A stretch of 55,881 nt of DNA from an uncultured Clostridia bacterium (GCA_946184295.1 CAMHEZ010000015.1:1-55881); one strand, 5' to 3'; positions 1 through 8,308 are shown, counted from the first letter of the stretch. Translations and numbers: made by a program. The notes: generated by a model not told the origin, from the letters alone.

Positions 1-240
1 AATTTTACCAATACGAGTTTCGTTAACAAACTATAATGAATCCCTGTATTCTGAAATTTTTTTGAATACAACAGAAAAAACGCCTTGATGAATCAGAAAA
101 AAACATGTATCGCAAAGAAACTTTTTTTATTTGCATTATTTGATATTGCTAAAAAAATTCTGTTGAAATTACAAAATCGTTACAAAATTATTTAAATCTA
201 TTCCGCAGCGGCTTATTTTTTGCAAAAGATCAGAATCATG
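1..240. other. AT-rich non-coding stretch at the window edge
   Basis: No convincing gene is visible before the pyrophosphatase promoter. The stretch is very AT-rich, with poly-A and poly-T runs. It contains a short inverted repeat near 15-35 (AGTTT, loop, AAACT). A reading frame opening at 220 is only the upstream extension of the pyrophosphatase frame and has no RBS. Confidence 0.6.
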
Positions 241-269
241 TTGAAATCACCGATTCCGTGTGATATAAT
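241..269 (+). promoter_or_regulatory. sigma-A promoter of ppa
   Basis: TTGAAA at 241-246, a 17 bp spacer, and TATAAT at 264-269 preceded by TGA (an extended -10). The pyrophosphatase ATG lies 46 bp downstream. Its -10 lies inside the upstream extension of the reading frame, which supports the later start. Confidence 0.75.
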
Positions 270-315
270 GGAAACAAATCAAACTAAAACCAGTAAGGAA
301 AGAGAGGTCTTCACT

Positions 316-852
316 ATGAACATTTGGCATCATATTGCCAAAGAAAGAATCGCTCCTGATGATTTTGTTGCGTGTATCGAAATTTCTAAGGGCGGCAAGA
401 ACAAATATGAGCTGGACAAAGCCACGGGCATGCTCAAGCTCGACCGTGTGCTCTACACGTCCACGCACTACCCCGCCAACTATGGCTTTATTCCCCGCAC
501 GCTGGCTGCCGATGATGATCCGCTTGACGTACTGGTCATCTGTCAGGAGGAAATCCTGCCGCTGACGCTGGTGCAGTGCTATCCGATCGGCGTCATCAAA
601 ATGACGGACAACGATTCTGCTGATGAAAAGATTATCGCGATTCCAATCAAGGATCCGTCTTACAACGAATATCACGACATCAGCGAACTGCCTAAACATA
701 TTTTTGAAGAAATCGCTCACTTCTTTGAGGTCTACAAAAATCTGGAAGGCACTAAGACAAGTGTGACCGAGGTGCAGGGCAGGGAAGAGGCCATGGAAAT
801 CATCACGCACTGCATTAATGTCTACGAAGATATTTTTGGCGGCAAGGTGTGA
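316..852 (+). CDS. ppa: Family I inorganic pyrophosphatase
   Basis: Soluble cytosolic pyrophosphatase of 178 residues, the usual size for bacterial family I enzymes. It hydrolyses PPi to two phosphates and so pulls biosynthetic reactions forward. The conserved family I core is visible near residues 25-75: KYELDK, then HYPANYGFIP, then DDDPLDVLV, which carries the acidic metal-binding residues. The frame is open from 220, but I chose ATG 316 because AAAGAGAGG lies just upstream and the promoter -10 falls at 264-269. The gene appears monocistronic. Function is secure by family signature. Confidence 0.93.
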   Translation: MNIWHHIAKERIAPDDFVACIEISKGGKNKYELDKATGMLKLDRVLYTSTHYPANYGFIPRTLAADDDPLDVLVICQEEILPLTLVQCYPIGVIKMTDNDSADEKIIAIPIKDPSYNEYHDISELPKHIFEEIAHFFEVYKNLEGTKTSVTEVQGREEAMEIITHCINVYEDIFGGKV

Positions 853-1007
853 TCGGATTGATTTTCACACGAAGTCGTTAATCAAAAAATTTTCAGTTTA
901 TTTATCAAATGCAGTTGGATTTGTGATATCATATAAAAATGTTGTCGCGGTATTATTGTCGCGGCGCGTATAGATTTCTCTAAAAAAAATTTCGGAGGTC
1001 GTTTATT

Positions 1008-1553
1008 ATGGCAAAGTTTGTATGTTCTGTCTGCGGTTATGTGTTTGAGGGCGAGGCTGCTCCCGAGCAGTGTCCCGTATGTAAGGCGCCCGCTTCCAAG
1101 TTTGTCAAGCAGGACGCGGAGATGTCCTGGGCTGCTGAGCACGTAGTCGGCGTAGCATCCGATGCGCCCGAAGATATCAAGGAAGATCTGAGAGCCAACT
1201 TCACCGGCGAATGCTCGGAAGTCGGTATGTATCTGGCGATGTCCAGAGTAGCCTATCGCGAGGGTTATCCCGAAATCGGCGCATACTGGGAGAAGGCTGC
1301 GTTTGAAGAGGCAGAGCATGCGGCAAAGTTCGCGGAGCTGCTGGGCGAAGTGCTGACCGATTCCACCGAGAAGAACCTCAGAATGAGAGTCGAAGCTGAA
1401 AACGGCGCCACTGCAGGCAAGACCGATCTGGCCAAGAGAGCAAAGGCGCTCAATCTCGACGCGATTCATGACACCGTTCACGAGATGGCACGCGACGAAG
1501 CACGTCACGGCAAGGCATTCCAGGGCTTGCTCAACAGATATTTCGGCAAATAA
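1008..1553 (+). CDS. Reverse rubrerythrin (rubredoxin domain first)
   Basis: A 181-residue non-heme di-iron peroxidase. The domain order is inverted relative to classical rubrerythrin: an N-terminal rubredoxin knuckle with Cys6, Cys9, Cys22 and Cys25, then a ferritin-like four-helix domain from about residue 45. That domain has the iron-ligand motifs EEAEH and DEARH. In clostridia this type reduces H2O2, and often O2, with electrons from NADH via rubredoxin or Hrb-type partners; that role is family knowledge. A flavin reductase-rubredoxin fusion and FprA lie within 5 kb, which fits an oxygen-defence neighbourhood. The RBS CGGAGG precedes ATG 1008. No clean -35/-10 pair was found; TATCAT at 927-932 is a possible -10. 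Confidence 0.9.
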   Translation: MAKFVCSVCGYVFEGEAAPEQCPVCKAPASKFVKQDAEMSWAAEHVVGVASDAPEDIKEDLRANFTGECSEVGMYLAMSRVAYREGYPEIGAYWEKAAFEEAEHAAKFAELLGEVLTDSTEKNLRMRVEAENGATAGKTDLAKRAKALNLDAIHDTVHEMARDEARHGKAFQGLLNRYFGK

Positions 1554-1611
1554 TTTTTCAAAACAAGTGTCACCGGTCGTGTGACAGACGGTTCACATCT
1601 CACATCAAATG

Positions 1612-1662
1612 AAACAGGGAGGCTCCCACACCAGCGGTTGTGAAAGCCTCCCTGTTTTGTTT
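1612..1662. terminator. Bidirectional rho-independent terminator
   Basis: A long hairpin (AAACAGGGAGGCT pairing with AGCCTCCCTGTTT) with a T-run on the right and an A-containing left flank. It sits between the convergent rubrerythrin and YebC genes and can serve both. Confidence 0.85.
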
Positions 1663-1678
1663 TATAATGATAGGCGAA

Positions 1679-2416
1679 TTACTCCGCGTTCTCCCAGTTA
1701 TGGAATACATTCTGCACGTCATCGTTCTCCTCGAGAATGTCGAGCAGTTTCTGCATTTTGACAGCGGCTTCTTCGTCCTCGATGGCAGAGTAAGTATCCG
1801 GCACCTGCTCCACATCGGCCGAAACAAAGCTGTAGCCCTTTTCCTCCAGCGCGGCGACAACGGCGCTGAAATCGGCCGGGTCGGTGTAAATCTCAAAGAC
1901 GTCGCCTTCGGGCTGGAAATCGGAACAGCCCGCTTCAAGCGCGTCCTCCATCATCTGATCTTCGTCGATTTCGCCGTCCTCATTGTCAATCACAATGACG
2001 CCCTTCTCGTTGAACATGAAGGATACACAGCCGGTAGTGCCGAGATTGCCGCCGAATTTGTCGAAATAGTGGCGAAGGTCGGCAGCGGTGCGGTTGCGGT
2101 TATCGGTAAGTGTTTCCACAATTACGGCAATGCCGCAGGGACCGTAGCCTTCATAGGTAAGCGCTTCATAGGTTTTGCCGTCATTCTCGCCGGATGCTTT
2201 CTTGATGATGCGCTCGATGTTTTCATTGGGGACGTTGTTGGCCTTGGCTTTGGCGATACAGTCGCGCAGCTTCGCGTTGGCGCCGGGATCGGCACTGCCG
2301 CCCTCACGCACGGCAATCGCGATTTCCTTGCCAATCTTGGTGAAAACCTTGGCACGGGCGGAATCAATCTTTTCTTTCTTTCTCTTGATGGTGCTCCATT
2401 TGGAATGTCCTGACAT
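1679..2416 (-). CDS. YebC/PmpR-family protein
   Basis: A 245-residue cytosolic protein of the YebC/TACO1 family. The N-terminal signature [14 protein letters not shown] matches the family hallmark, and the middle domain carries [15 protein letters not shown] and the NRTAADLRH stretch. Members are described as DNA-binding regulators or as factors relieving ribosome stalling, so the precise role is uncertain. The length is normal. The RBS AGGAGG lies upstream of the ATG at 2416. A consensus promoter faces it, and it appears to be transcribed alone, converging on rubrerythrin. Confidence 0.92.
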   Translation of the reverse strand: MSGHSKWSTIKRKKEKIDSARAKVFTKIGKEIAIAVREGGSADPGANAKLRDCIAKAKANNVPNENIERIIKKASGENDGKTYEALTYEGYGPCGIAVIVETLTDNRNRTAADLRHYFDKFGGNLGTTGCVSFMFNEKGVIVIDNEDGEIDEDQMMEDALEAGCSDFQPEGDVFEIYTDPADFSAVVAALEEKGYSFVSADVEQVPDTYSAIEDEEAAVKMQKLLDILEENDDVQNVFHNWENAE

Positions 2417-2466
2417 GGGATATATGCCTCCTGATGAAAGTATTCTGAAATAAATTAACGGGATTG

Positions 2467-2495
2467 ATTATAACACATTGTCTCCGCTTTGTCAA
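2467..2495 (-). promoter_or_regulatory. Perfect-consensus sigma-A promoter of the yebC-family gene
   Basis: Reading the minus strand: TTGACA (2495-2490), 17 bp spacer, TATAAT (2472-2467). Both hexamers are exact consensus, which predicts high constitutive expression. Confidence 0.85.
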
Positions 2496-2583
2496 ATACA
2501 ATTCGTGCATAAACAGCGGAAGGGAAATTCCGCGGAAAAAATTAAAAAAATTAAAAAAAATACATAAAATAATTAAATTTATA

Positions 2584-2612
2584 TTTACAAACGCCAAAAA
2601 ATGTGATATAAT
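2584..2612 (+). promoter_or_regulatory. Sigma-A promoter with extended -10
   Basis: TTTACA at 2584-2589, 17 bp spacer, TGA-TATAAT with the hexamer at 2607-2612. It lies 61 bp upstream of the first DUF4190-like gene and is divergent from the yebC-family promoter. Confidence 0.8.
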
Positions 2613-2673
2613 TGTCTTGAGCATTGGTTCATGTGCTCAAAATCTTATATTATCACGAAAGGAAATTCAAAAA

Positions 2674-3129
2674 ATGGACAATCAGAACAATCAAAATCAG
2701 CAGTACACCAACTTCAACGGCTATCAGCCCACAGGCGATCAAAACGCACAGCCGCAGCCTGTACCGCAGCAAGGTCAGCCCATGCCTCCGCAGGGTCAGC
2801 CGACGCAGCAGATTCCCTATCAGGCGCAGCCAGTCGTGCAGCAGAAGGACAACAGCACTACCATGGGCGTGCTTTCGATTGTCTTTTCGTTTGTCAGCCT
2901 GTTCCTCTGCCCCTATATCTTTGGCGCTGTGGGTATTGTTTGCGGTATCACCGGTCTGACCAAAAAGAAGGGCTCCGTTGTTTGCTGGATCGGTTTGATT
3001 CTCGGCATCATCTCGCTGATTATCAACATCATCTGGACAGTTTATCAGGCTGCTCATCCCGAAATTCAGCAGCAGACCATTGATAACCTCAAGAATCTGC
3101 TGGAAAGCAGCATCATTCTGTTCCGCTAA
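2674..3129 (+). CDS. DUF4190-like small membrane protein
   Basis: A 151-residue protein. Residues 1-60 are Gln/Pro/Asn-rich and predicted disordered (repeats of QPQ, PQGQP). They are followed by two hydrophobic helices at roughly 68-95 and 105-128, joined by a GLTKKKGS turn, the layout of DUF4190 membrane proteins. Function is not known for this family. An open frame runs upstream from 2464, but ATG 2674 has the RBS GAAAGGAAA and lies correctly downstream of the promoter. It is followed by a longer gene of the same architecture, so the two look like tandem paralogues. Confidence 0.7.
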   Translation: MDNQNNQNQQYTNFNGYQPTGDQNAQPQPVPQQGQPMPPQGQPTQQIPYQAQPVVQQKDNSTTMGVLSIVFSFVSLFLCPYIFGAVGIVCGITGLTKKKGSVVCWIGLILGIISLIINIIWTVYQAAHPEIQQQTIDNLKNLLESSIILFR

Positions 3130-3215
3130 TTTTTTTTACATGGTTTCAGTTGCTTAGTTGCCGCCATGCCCTCTGAATGAAGATGTCGGCAGCAATACGG
3201 AGGAGGTTTTTTCCA

Positions 3216-3872
3216 ATGAGCGACGATTTCAACACCGGCACTTCCGGTGCCGAATCTACTCCGACCATCAAAGAAGTGATTGATGCGGCGGTAAACACAG
3301 AATCGACAACGGATGTGACGCCGTCAACCAATCCCTATGCGCCGTCTCAGCCAAGTGCCAGCGCACAGCCGGTTTACGGTCAACCGCAGCAGAATCCGTA
3401 TGCGCAGCCAAGCTACGGTCAGCCCCAGCAGAATCCTTACGTACAGCAGGGATATCAGCAGCAGAACGCTTATACACAGCAAGGCTATGGGCAGGCACAG
3501 CAAAATCCTTACGCACAGCAAGGTTATGGGCAGGCACAGCAAAATCCTTACGCACAGCAGGGATATCAGCAGCCGGGCTATACGTCAGGGTACTATCAGT
3601 ACAATCCGTCGATTAATGCCGCCGCCACGGCGGAGAATGACGGATTTGCTGTTGCTTCACTGATTCTCAGCATTGTGGGTGTACTCACCTGCTGCACCTT
3701 TGTGCCTTCATTACTCGGATTAATTTTCGGCATTATCTCCAAGGCCAAGAACGACGGCACCCGTCCGACAGGTATTTCCACCGCGGGTATCATTCTCGGT
3801 GTGATCGGTTTACTTCTCAGTGTGTTCTGGCTGGTAGTATTTCTGGGAGCAGATGCTTCTGGCTTAAATTAA
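3216..3872 (+). CDS. DUF4190-like membrane protein with Gln/Tyr repeats
   Basis: A 218-residue protein. Residues 40-130 are a low-complexity Gln/Tyr/Pro/Ala region built from NPYAQQGYGQAQQ-like units. A C-terminal pair of membrane helices (about 143-170 and 188-212) is separated by GIISKAKNDG. It resembles the preceding gene in design and is probably co-transcribed with it. ATG 3216 was chosen for its strong GGAGGAGG RBS; the frame extends back to 3177 without one. The repeat region has an in-frame 39 bp duplication. Function is unknown. The tail could mediate self-association at the membrane, which is inference. Confidence 0.7.
   Translation: MSDDFNTGTSGAESTPTIKEVIDAAVNTESTTDVTPSTNPYAPSQPSASAQPVYGQPQQNPYAQPSYGQPQQNPYVQQGYQQQNAYTQQGYGQAQQNPYAQQGYGQAQQNPYAQQGYQQPGYTSGYYQYNPSINAAATAENDGFAVASLILSIVGVLTCCTFVPSLLGLIFGIISKAKNDGTRPTGISTAGIILGVIGLLLSVFWLVVFLGADASGLN
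3477..3554 (+). repeat. Tandem 39 bp duplication inside the Gln/Tyr repeat region
   Basis: Two adjacent 39 bp units (3477-3515 and 3516-3554) differ by a single C/T change and encode the same 13 residues. More diverged copies flank them. The near identity suggests a recent in-frame duplication and a length-variable tract. Confidence 0.85.
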
Positions 3873-3896
3873 TCATGAACACATAACACATGAACA

Positions 3897-3948
3897 AAAA
3901 CAGCCTCGCAGTTTCTCATAGCAAGAGAAGCCGCAAGACTGTTTTTTG
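3897..3948. terminator. Rho-independent terminator
   Basis: An imperfect hairpin of about 20 bp (AAACAGCCTCGCAG pairing with the segment ending AAGACTGTTT) followed by six T. It lies between the convergent DUF4190-like gene and the Hrb gene. Confidence 0.75.
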
Positions 3949-3970
3949 TGTTTATAAAAAAATTCAAAAG

Positions 3971-4579
3971 CTAAATCTTCTCAAAATCCGCTGCGCCATG
4001 CTTGCAGATGGGGCAGACGAAATCGTCGGGCAGCACATCGCCCTCATAGATGTAGCCGCAGATTTTGCAGCGGAAGCCGCCCGACGCAGGAGCGTACTCT
4101 TCGGGCTTTGGCTTGATGTTAGCGTGATAGTAAGAATAAGTCATCGAAGGCTCATCGGAAAGGACGCCGCATTCCGAGACGTCGGCAATAAACATCGTAT
4201 GACTTCCCAGATCGACGGTGGAAATCACCTTGGCGCTGAGATACGCATCGACCCCCTCGGTCACATAGGCAATGCCATTGGCACTTCTGCGCAGGCCGGT
4301 CAGCCCCGCGAATTTGTCCGCGTCACGCCCGCTCTGAAAGCCGAAGCGTTGAAACAGCGCAAAATCGGCGGATTGTGCGATAACGCTGACATTGAAGCTG
4401 CCCGTGTGGAGCAGCACGTCGTGGGTAAGATTCTGTTTGTTAACCGTTACGGCGATCCGTGCGGGTGAGGTGGTCACCTGTGTGACGGTATTGACAATGC
4501 AGCCGTTGTCCCGATTGCCCAGACGGACGGTCAAAACAAACAGACCGTATTCGATTTTGTTAAGTGCTTTCAAATCCAT
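3971..4579 (-). CDS. hrb: High-molecular-weight rubredoxin (flavin reductase-rubredoxin fusion)
   Basis: A 202-residue fusion. Residues 1-150 form an FMN-binding flavin-reductase-like split barrel (NTVTQVTTSPARIAV, then HTGSFNVSVIAQ). Residues 165-202 are a rubredoxin with two CxxC knuckles (CKIC and CPIC). In Moorella this architecture (Hrb) passes NADH electrons to the flavodiiron protein FprA for O2 or NO reduction. FprA is encoded divergently 1.2 kb away and reverse rubrerythrin 2.4 kb away, so the same role is inferred here. ATG 4579 is preferred over GTG 4588 because AAGGAAG is 8 nt away. It lies 41 bp downstream of thioredoxin, probably in one transcript. Confidence 0.88.
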   Translation of the reverse strand: MDLKALNKIEYGLFVLTVRLGNRDNGCIVNTVTQVTTSPARIAVTVNKQNLTHDVLLHTGSFNVSVIAQSADFALFQRFGFQSGRDADKFAGLTGLRRSANGIAYVTEGVDAYLSAKVISTVDLGSHTMFIADVSECGVLSDEPSMTYSYYHANIKPKPEEYAPASGGFRCKICGYIYEGDVLPDDFVCPICKHGAADFEKI

Positions 4580-4620
4580 AGCGTTCACTTCCTTTTGAAA
4601 TATGATCCGGCAAAGATACG

Positions 4621-4935
4621 TCAGATGACCGAATCAATCCAGCTCAGCAGCGCGTTCTTATCACGGTAGCCGACGGTGCTGTCTACCACTTTGCCCCCCT
4701 TGAGCAGGAACAGTGCCGGAATGCTTGACACACCGAACTGCATACAAAGTTCCTGATTTTCGTCCGCGTTGACCTTGCAGACCTGGATGTCGTCGCGTTC
4801 CTCGGCGACCTCCTCCACAACGGGGGAGAGCAAACGGCAGGGCGGACACCATTCGGCCCAGAAGTCAATCAGGACGGGAAGTTCGCTCTTGAGAACGACG
4901 CTTTCAAAATTGGCAGATGTTACGTTGATTTCCAT
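4621..4935 (-). CDS. Thioredoxin with CPPC active site
   Basis: A 104-residue single-domain thioredoxin: FWAEWCPPC near residues 25-33, the cis-Pro loop SSIPALFL near 70-77, and the typical C-terminal helix. The active site is CPPC rather than the canonical CGPC. In the family this changes the redox potential, though by how much here is unknown. It is probably co-transcribed with Hrb downstream and placed back to back with fprA. It likely serves as a cytosolic disulfide reductant. There is no signal peptide. Confidence 0.9.
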   Translation of the reverse strand: MEINVTSANFESVVLKSELPVLIDFWAEWCPPCRLLSPVVEEVAEERDDIQVCKVNADENQELCMQFGVSSIPALFLLKGGKVVDSTVGYRDKNALLSWIDSVI

Positions 4936-4973
4936 ACTGTTTCACAGCAACCTTTCGTTTGGTAGTTATTATT

Positions 4974-5002
4974 ATCATACCCCAAAGTCAACGGTTTTGC
5001 AA
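4974..5002 (-). promoter_or_regulatory. Sigma-A promoter of trx-hrb
   Basis: On the minus strand: TTGCAA (5002-4997), 17 bp spacer, TATGAT (4979-4974), 39 bp upstream of the thioredoxin ATG. Confidence 0.75.
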
Positions 5003-5070
5003 GGTCTTTCTCAAATAATTTGTGCAGAATATCTCGCATAACAACGGGAAAAATATTCAAAAACTGTTTG

Positions 5071-5099
5071 TTGACATATTCTGTCAATGCTGTTATGAT
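5071..5099 (+). promoter_or_regulatory. Sigma-A promoter of fprA
   Basis: TTGACA at 5071-5076, 17 bp spacer, TATGAT at 5094-5099. It is divergent from the trx-hrb promoter, with about 68 bp between the two -35 elements, room for a shared regulator. Confidence 0.8.
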
Positions 5100-5134
5100 A
5101 AGAGAAATATCTTTTTTGATAAGGAATGATTGAC

Positions 5135-6298
5135 ATGAATAAAAAAATCACCGATTCCGTTCTCTACGTCGGCTGCGACGACGCGGATCTCGATCTTTTT
5201 GAAAGCCAGTATGACGTGCCCAACGGCATGGCTTACAATTCTTACATCATCTTCGACGAAAAAATCTGTGTGATGGATACCGTTGACCGCCGCGTCTCTG
5301 AGCAGTGGCTGGCAAACGTCAAGGATGCGCTCGACGGCAGAACCCCAGATTATCTGGTGGTGCAGCACATGGAACCCGACCATGCCGCCAATATTGAAGC
5401 GCTCGCCTCACTCTATCCCGAGATGAAAATTGTGGGCAACGCCAAGACATTTGCGTTCTTCACCCAGTTCTATGCCTACGACATTGCCGACAGAAAGATT
5501 GTCGTGAAAGAGGGCGATACGCTGGAACTGGGCAGCCACACACTGACCTTCCTCATGGCGCCGATGGTACACTGGCCGGAAGTCATGATGACCTACGACG
5601 CCACAGACAAAATCTTCTTCTCCGCTGACGCGTTCGGCAAGTTCGGCACGCTCGACACAGACGAGGATTGGGCCTGTGAAGCGCGTCGCTACTACTTCAA
5701 CATCATCGGCAAATACGGCGCACAGGTGCAGGCGCTGCTCAAAAAAGCAGCGGTCCTCGACGTGCAGACCATTTGCCCCCTGCACGGCCCGATTCTCAGT
5801 GAAAATCTGGATTACTATATCGGAAAATATCAGGTGTGGAGCAGCTATCAGCCGGAGGACAAGGGGATTTTCATTGCCTATGCTTCTGCTCACGGCAACA
5901 CCGCTGCCGCCGCCGAACAATTCAAGGCACTGCTGGAGAGCAAAGGCGCACCAAAGGTTTCCATTGCCGATCTTTCGCGCGACGATATGGGCGAGGCTGT
6001 GGAAGACGCGTTCCGTTACGACAGACTGGTGCTGGCTTCCATTACCTATGACGGCGGTCTGTTCCCCTGCATGGAAGAATTTCTGCACCATCTGAAGGCC
6101 AAGAGCTATCAGAATCGCATGGTCGGCCTGATCGAGAACGGTTCGTGGGCGCCCATGTCGGCCAAGCTCATGCGGGCACAGCTGGAAGGTCTGAAAAATG
6201 TGACGATTCTCGAGCCTGTCGTCAGCATCAAGTCCTCTCTCAAGGGCGAAATGCCGGAGAGCATGGAACAGTTGGCGGACGCGCTGCTGAATCTGTAA
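5135..6298 (+). CDS. fprA: Flavodiiron protein (O2/NO reductase), FprA type
   Basis: A 387-residue protein. The N-terminal metallo-beta-lactamase-like domain holds a di-iron site: the HxExDH motif is H78, E80, D82, H83, and further ligands are in the MVHWPE, SADAFG and CPLHGP segments. The C-terminal flavodoxin domain begins near residue 245 (IFIAYASAHGNT). It reduces O2 to water or NO to N2O with FMN-relayed electrons from rubredoxin or Hrb. ATG 5135 was chosen over the in-frame ATG 5126 because AAGGA (5121-5125) abuts 5126 but sits 9 nt from 5135. It is transcribed alone and divergently from trx-hrb, its likely electron-supply genes. Confidence 0.93.
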   Translation: MNKKITDSVLYVGCDDADLDLFESQYDVPNGMAYNSYIIFDEKICVMDTVDRRVSEQWLANVKDALDGRTPDYLVVQHMEPDHAANIEALASLYPEMKIVGNAKTFAFFTQFYAYDIADRKIVVKEGDTLELGSHTLTFLMAPMVHWPEVMMTYDATDKIFFSADAFGKFGTLDTDEDWACEARRYYFNIIGKYGAQVQALLKKAAVLDVQTICPLHGPILSENLDYYIGKYQVWSSYQPEDKGIFIAYASAHGNTAAAAEQFKALLESKGAPKVSIADLSRDDMGEAVEDAFRYDRLVLASITYDGGLFPCMEEFLHHLKAKSYQNRMVGLIENGSWAPMSAKLMRAQLEGLKNVTILEPVVSIKSSLKGEMPESMEQLADALLNL

Positions 6299-6331
6299 TT
6301 GTGCGTAAAACATAAAAATCAATTGACGTGA

Positions 6332-6372
6332 GAAAAGGCGGAAATGTCAGTTTTGGCATCTCCGTCTTTTGT
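6332..6372 (+). terminator. Rho-independent terminator of fprA
   Basis: A hairpin AAAGGCGGAAATG / CATCTCCGTCTTT with a short T-rich tail, about 35 bp after the fprA stop. Confidence 0.65.
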
Positions 6373-6388
6373 ATTTCTCAAATTTTTG

Positions 6389-6417
6389 TTGACATTGACA
6401 AATAAATAGATTAAGAT
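6389..6417 (+). promoter_or_regulatory. Possible promoter of the SEL1 gene
   Basis: Two abutting TTGACA hexamers (6389-6394 and 6395-6400). The first gives TAAGAT at 6412-6417 with a 17 bp spacer. The second gives TGATAC at 6418-6423 with the same spacing. Both -10s are weak. Confidence 0.45.
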
Positions 6418-6453
6418 TGATACAGCAATATTTTTGAAGAAGGGGGACTGGAA

Positions 6454-8274
6454 TTGTCAGAGGATTTCAATGCGGAGCAAATCACCAGCGGCGAGATGCC
6501 GGCTCCTGAGCTGAATCATCTCGGCGAGGAATATTATGAAAAAGGCGCATACCGGGAAGCACTGGACTGTTTTCTGCTGGCCGCCGAGCAAGGCTATCCG
6601 CCCGCACAGTACAGTGCCGGTTACTGCTTGCAGCACGGTGAAGGCACAGAACCGGATCCCGCCCAAGCCGTCAAATACTACCGTCCCGCAGCCGATGCCG
6701 GACTGCCGTCCGCGCAATTTGAGCTGGCTCACTGTTTGGAAACCGGCAGCGGCACACAGCCGGATCCCGAAGAAGCCACGCATTACTACATGATGGCAGC
6801 GGACGGCGGAAATATGCGGGCACAAGCACAGTTGGGGTACGATTATTACATCGGAAAGGGCTTAGCACAGGATTATGGCAAGGCTATTGAATATTTCCTT
6901 CTCGCGGCAGGACAGGGGCACGTGAGCGCCATGTTCTTTGTCGGCGTGTGCTACGACAACGGCTATGGGGTCAGCAGCGACCCATACCTTGCCGCGCGAT
7001 ATTACCGGTTGGCTGCCGAACAAGGACATCCCGGTGCCCAGTGCAATCTCGGTTACTGCTATGAAACAGGCTACGGCGTGCCGCAGAATCTTGAAAAGGC
7101 GACAGAATGCTACCGTTTTGCCGCCGAGCAGGGTGATGTGCGGGCGCAATGCAACCTTGGTTTCTGCTATGACGAGGGACTTGGCGTCCCGCAGGATTAC
7201 GAAACAGCCGTGAAGTATTATACCATGTCGGCCGACCAGGGCGATGCCACCGCGCAAAATAACCTGGCGAATTGCTATCGGCTGGGGCATGGCGTGACAC
7301 AAAGTAACGAAAAAGCAGTCGAATACTTCCGCAAGTCCGCCGAACAAGGCGATTCGATGGCACAGCTCAATCTCGGCTTCTGCTATGAGCGGGGACTGGG
7401 TGTGACACAAAGCTCCGAAGAAGCTGCGCAGCTTTACAAGCTGGCAGCCGATCAGGGCCGGGCGGCGGCGCAGTACAATCTGGCGATTTGTTATTCCACG
7501 GGCCGGGGCGTGCCGCAGGATTACGGCAAGGCGATGGCCTATTACAAGCTGGCCGCCGAGCAGGGAGACGGCGAGGCCATGTGCAACCTGGGCAATCTGT
7601 ACTATTTCGGTCGGGGTGTGGAGCGCGACTTTGAAGAAGCGGCGCGGTATTATGGGCTTTCAGCAGAGTTGGGTGTTTCCAACGGTATCAACAATCTGGG
7701 CGAATGTTATCGCGACGGCGAGGGAGTGGCGCAGGATTACGAAACAGCGGCTCATCTCTTTCAAACGGCGGCCGAGATGGGAAATACTGACGCTATGATG
7801 AGCCTGGCTGATCTATACTGCAAGGGTCGCGGCGTGGCGCTCGACTTGACTAAGGCGGCAGCCTATTATAAGGAAGCAGCCGACAAAGGCCATGTCGGAA
7901 GCCGGTACAATTACGCCTATCATTGCGCTTACGGCATGGGCGTTCCGCAAAATTGGGACGAAGCTGTCAAATACTACCGTCTCGCCGCGGAACAGGGAGA
8001 TTCCCGCGCGCAGTGCAATCTCGGCGAATGCTACCGCAACGCCAACGGTGTGGCGCGGGATTATGATGAAGCGTTGCGTCTTTACCGTCTTTCTGCGGAG
8101 CAGGGCAATGAGGTGTCCATGTACAATCTTGGCGAGTGCTACGAGTTCGGTCAGGGCGTTGTCACTGACTGGGACGAAGCAGCGCGTTGGTACAAAATGT
8201 CAAAGGAACACGGCTATGAGGACGCCGGAGAGGCGCTCAAACGTTTGGGAAAAGAAGACGGCTCTGATAATTAG
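6454..8274 (+). CDS. SEL1-like (TPR-type) repeat protein
   Basis: A 606-residue protein made almost wholly of SEL1 repeats. I count 15 full 36-residue units plus a partial unit at each end. They share the pattern A..YY..AAEQG...AQ.NLG.CY..G.GV.QD. Such solenoids are protein-protein scaffolds, and no enzyme domain, signal peptide or membrane helix is seen, so it should be cytosolic. The start is TTG 6454, with AGGGGG 7 nt upstream; no ATG nearby fits. The gene stands alone between terminator-like and promoter-like sequences. Its partner is unknown. Confidence 0.9.
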   Translation: MSEDFNAEQITSGEMPAPELNHLGEEYYEKGAYREALDCFLLAAEQGYPPAQYSAGYCLQHGEGTEPDPAQAVKYYRPAADAGLPSAQFELAHCLETGSGTQPDPEEATHYYMMAADGGNMRAQAQLGYDYYIGKGLAQDYGKAIEYFLLAAGQGHVSAMFFVGVCYDNGYGVSSDPYLAARYYRLAAEQGHPGAQCNLGYCYETGYGVPQNLEKATECYRFAAEQGDVRAQCNLGFCYDEGLGVPQDYETAVKYYTMSADQGDATAQNNLANCYRLGHGVTQSNEKAVEYFRKSAEQGDSMAQLNLGFCYERGLGVTQSSEEAAQLYKLAADQGRAAAQYNLAICYSTGRGVPQDYGKAMAYYKLAAEQGDGEAMCNLGNLYYFGRGVERDFEEAARYYGLSAELGVSNGINNLGECYRDGEGVAQDYETAAHLFQTAAEMGNTDAMMSLADLYCKGRGVALDLTKAAAYYKEAADKGHVGSRYNYAYHCAYGMGVPQNWDEAVKYYRLAAEQGDSRAQCNLGECYRNANGVARDYDEALRLYRLSAEQGNEVSMYNLGECYEFGQGVVTDWDEAARWYKMSKEHGYEDAGEALKRLGKEDGSDN

Positions 8275-8308
8275 TAATTCGCACAAGAAATCTTCTCATT
8301 TTTTTATG

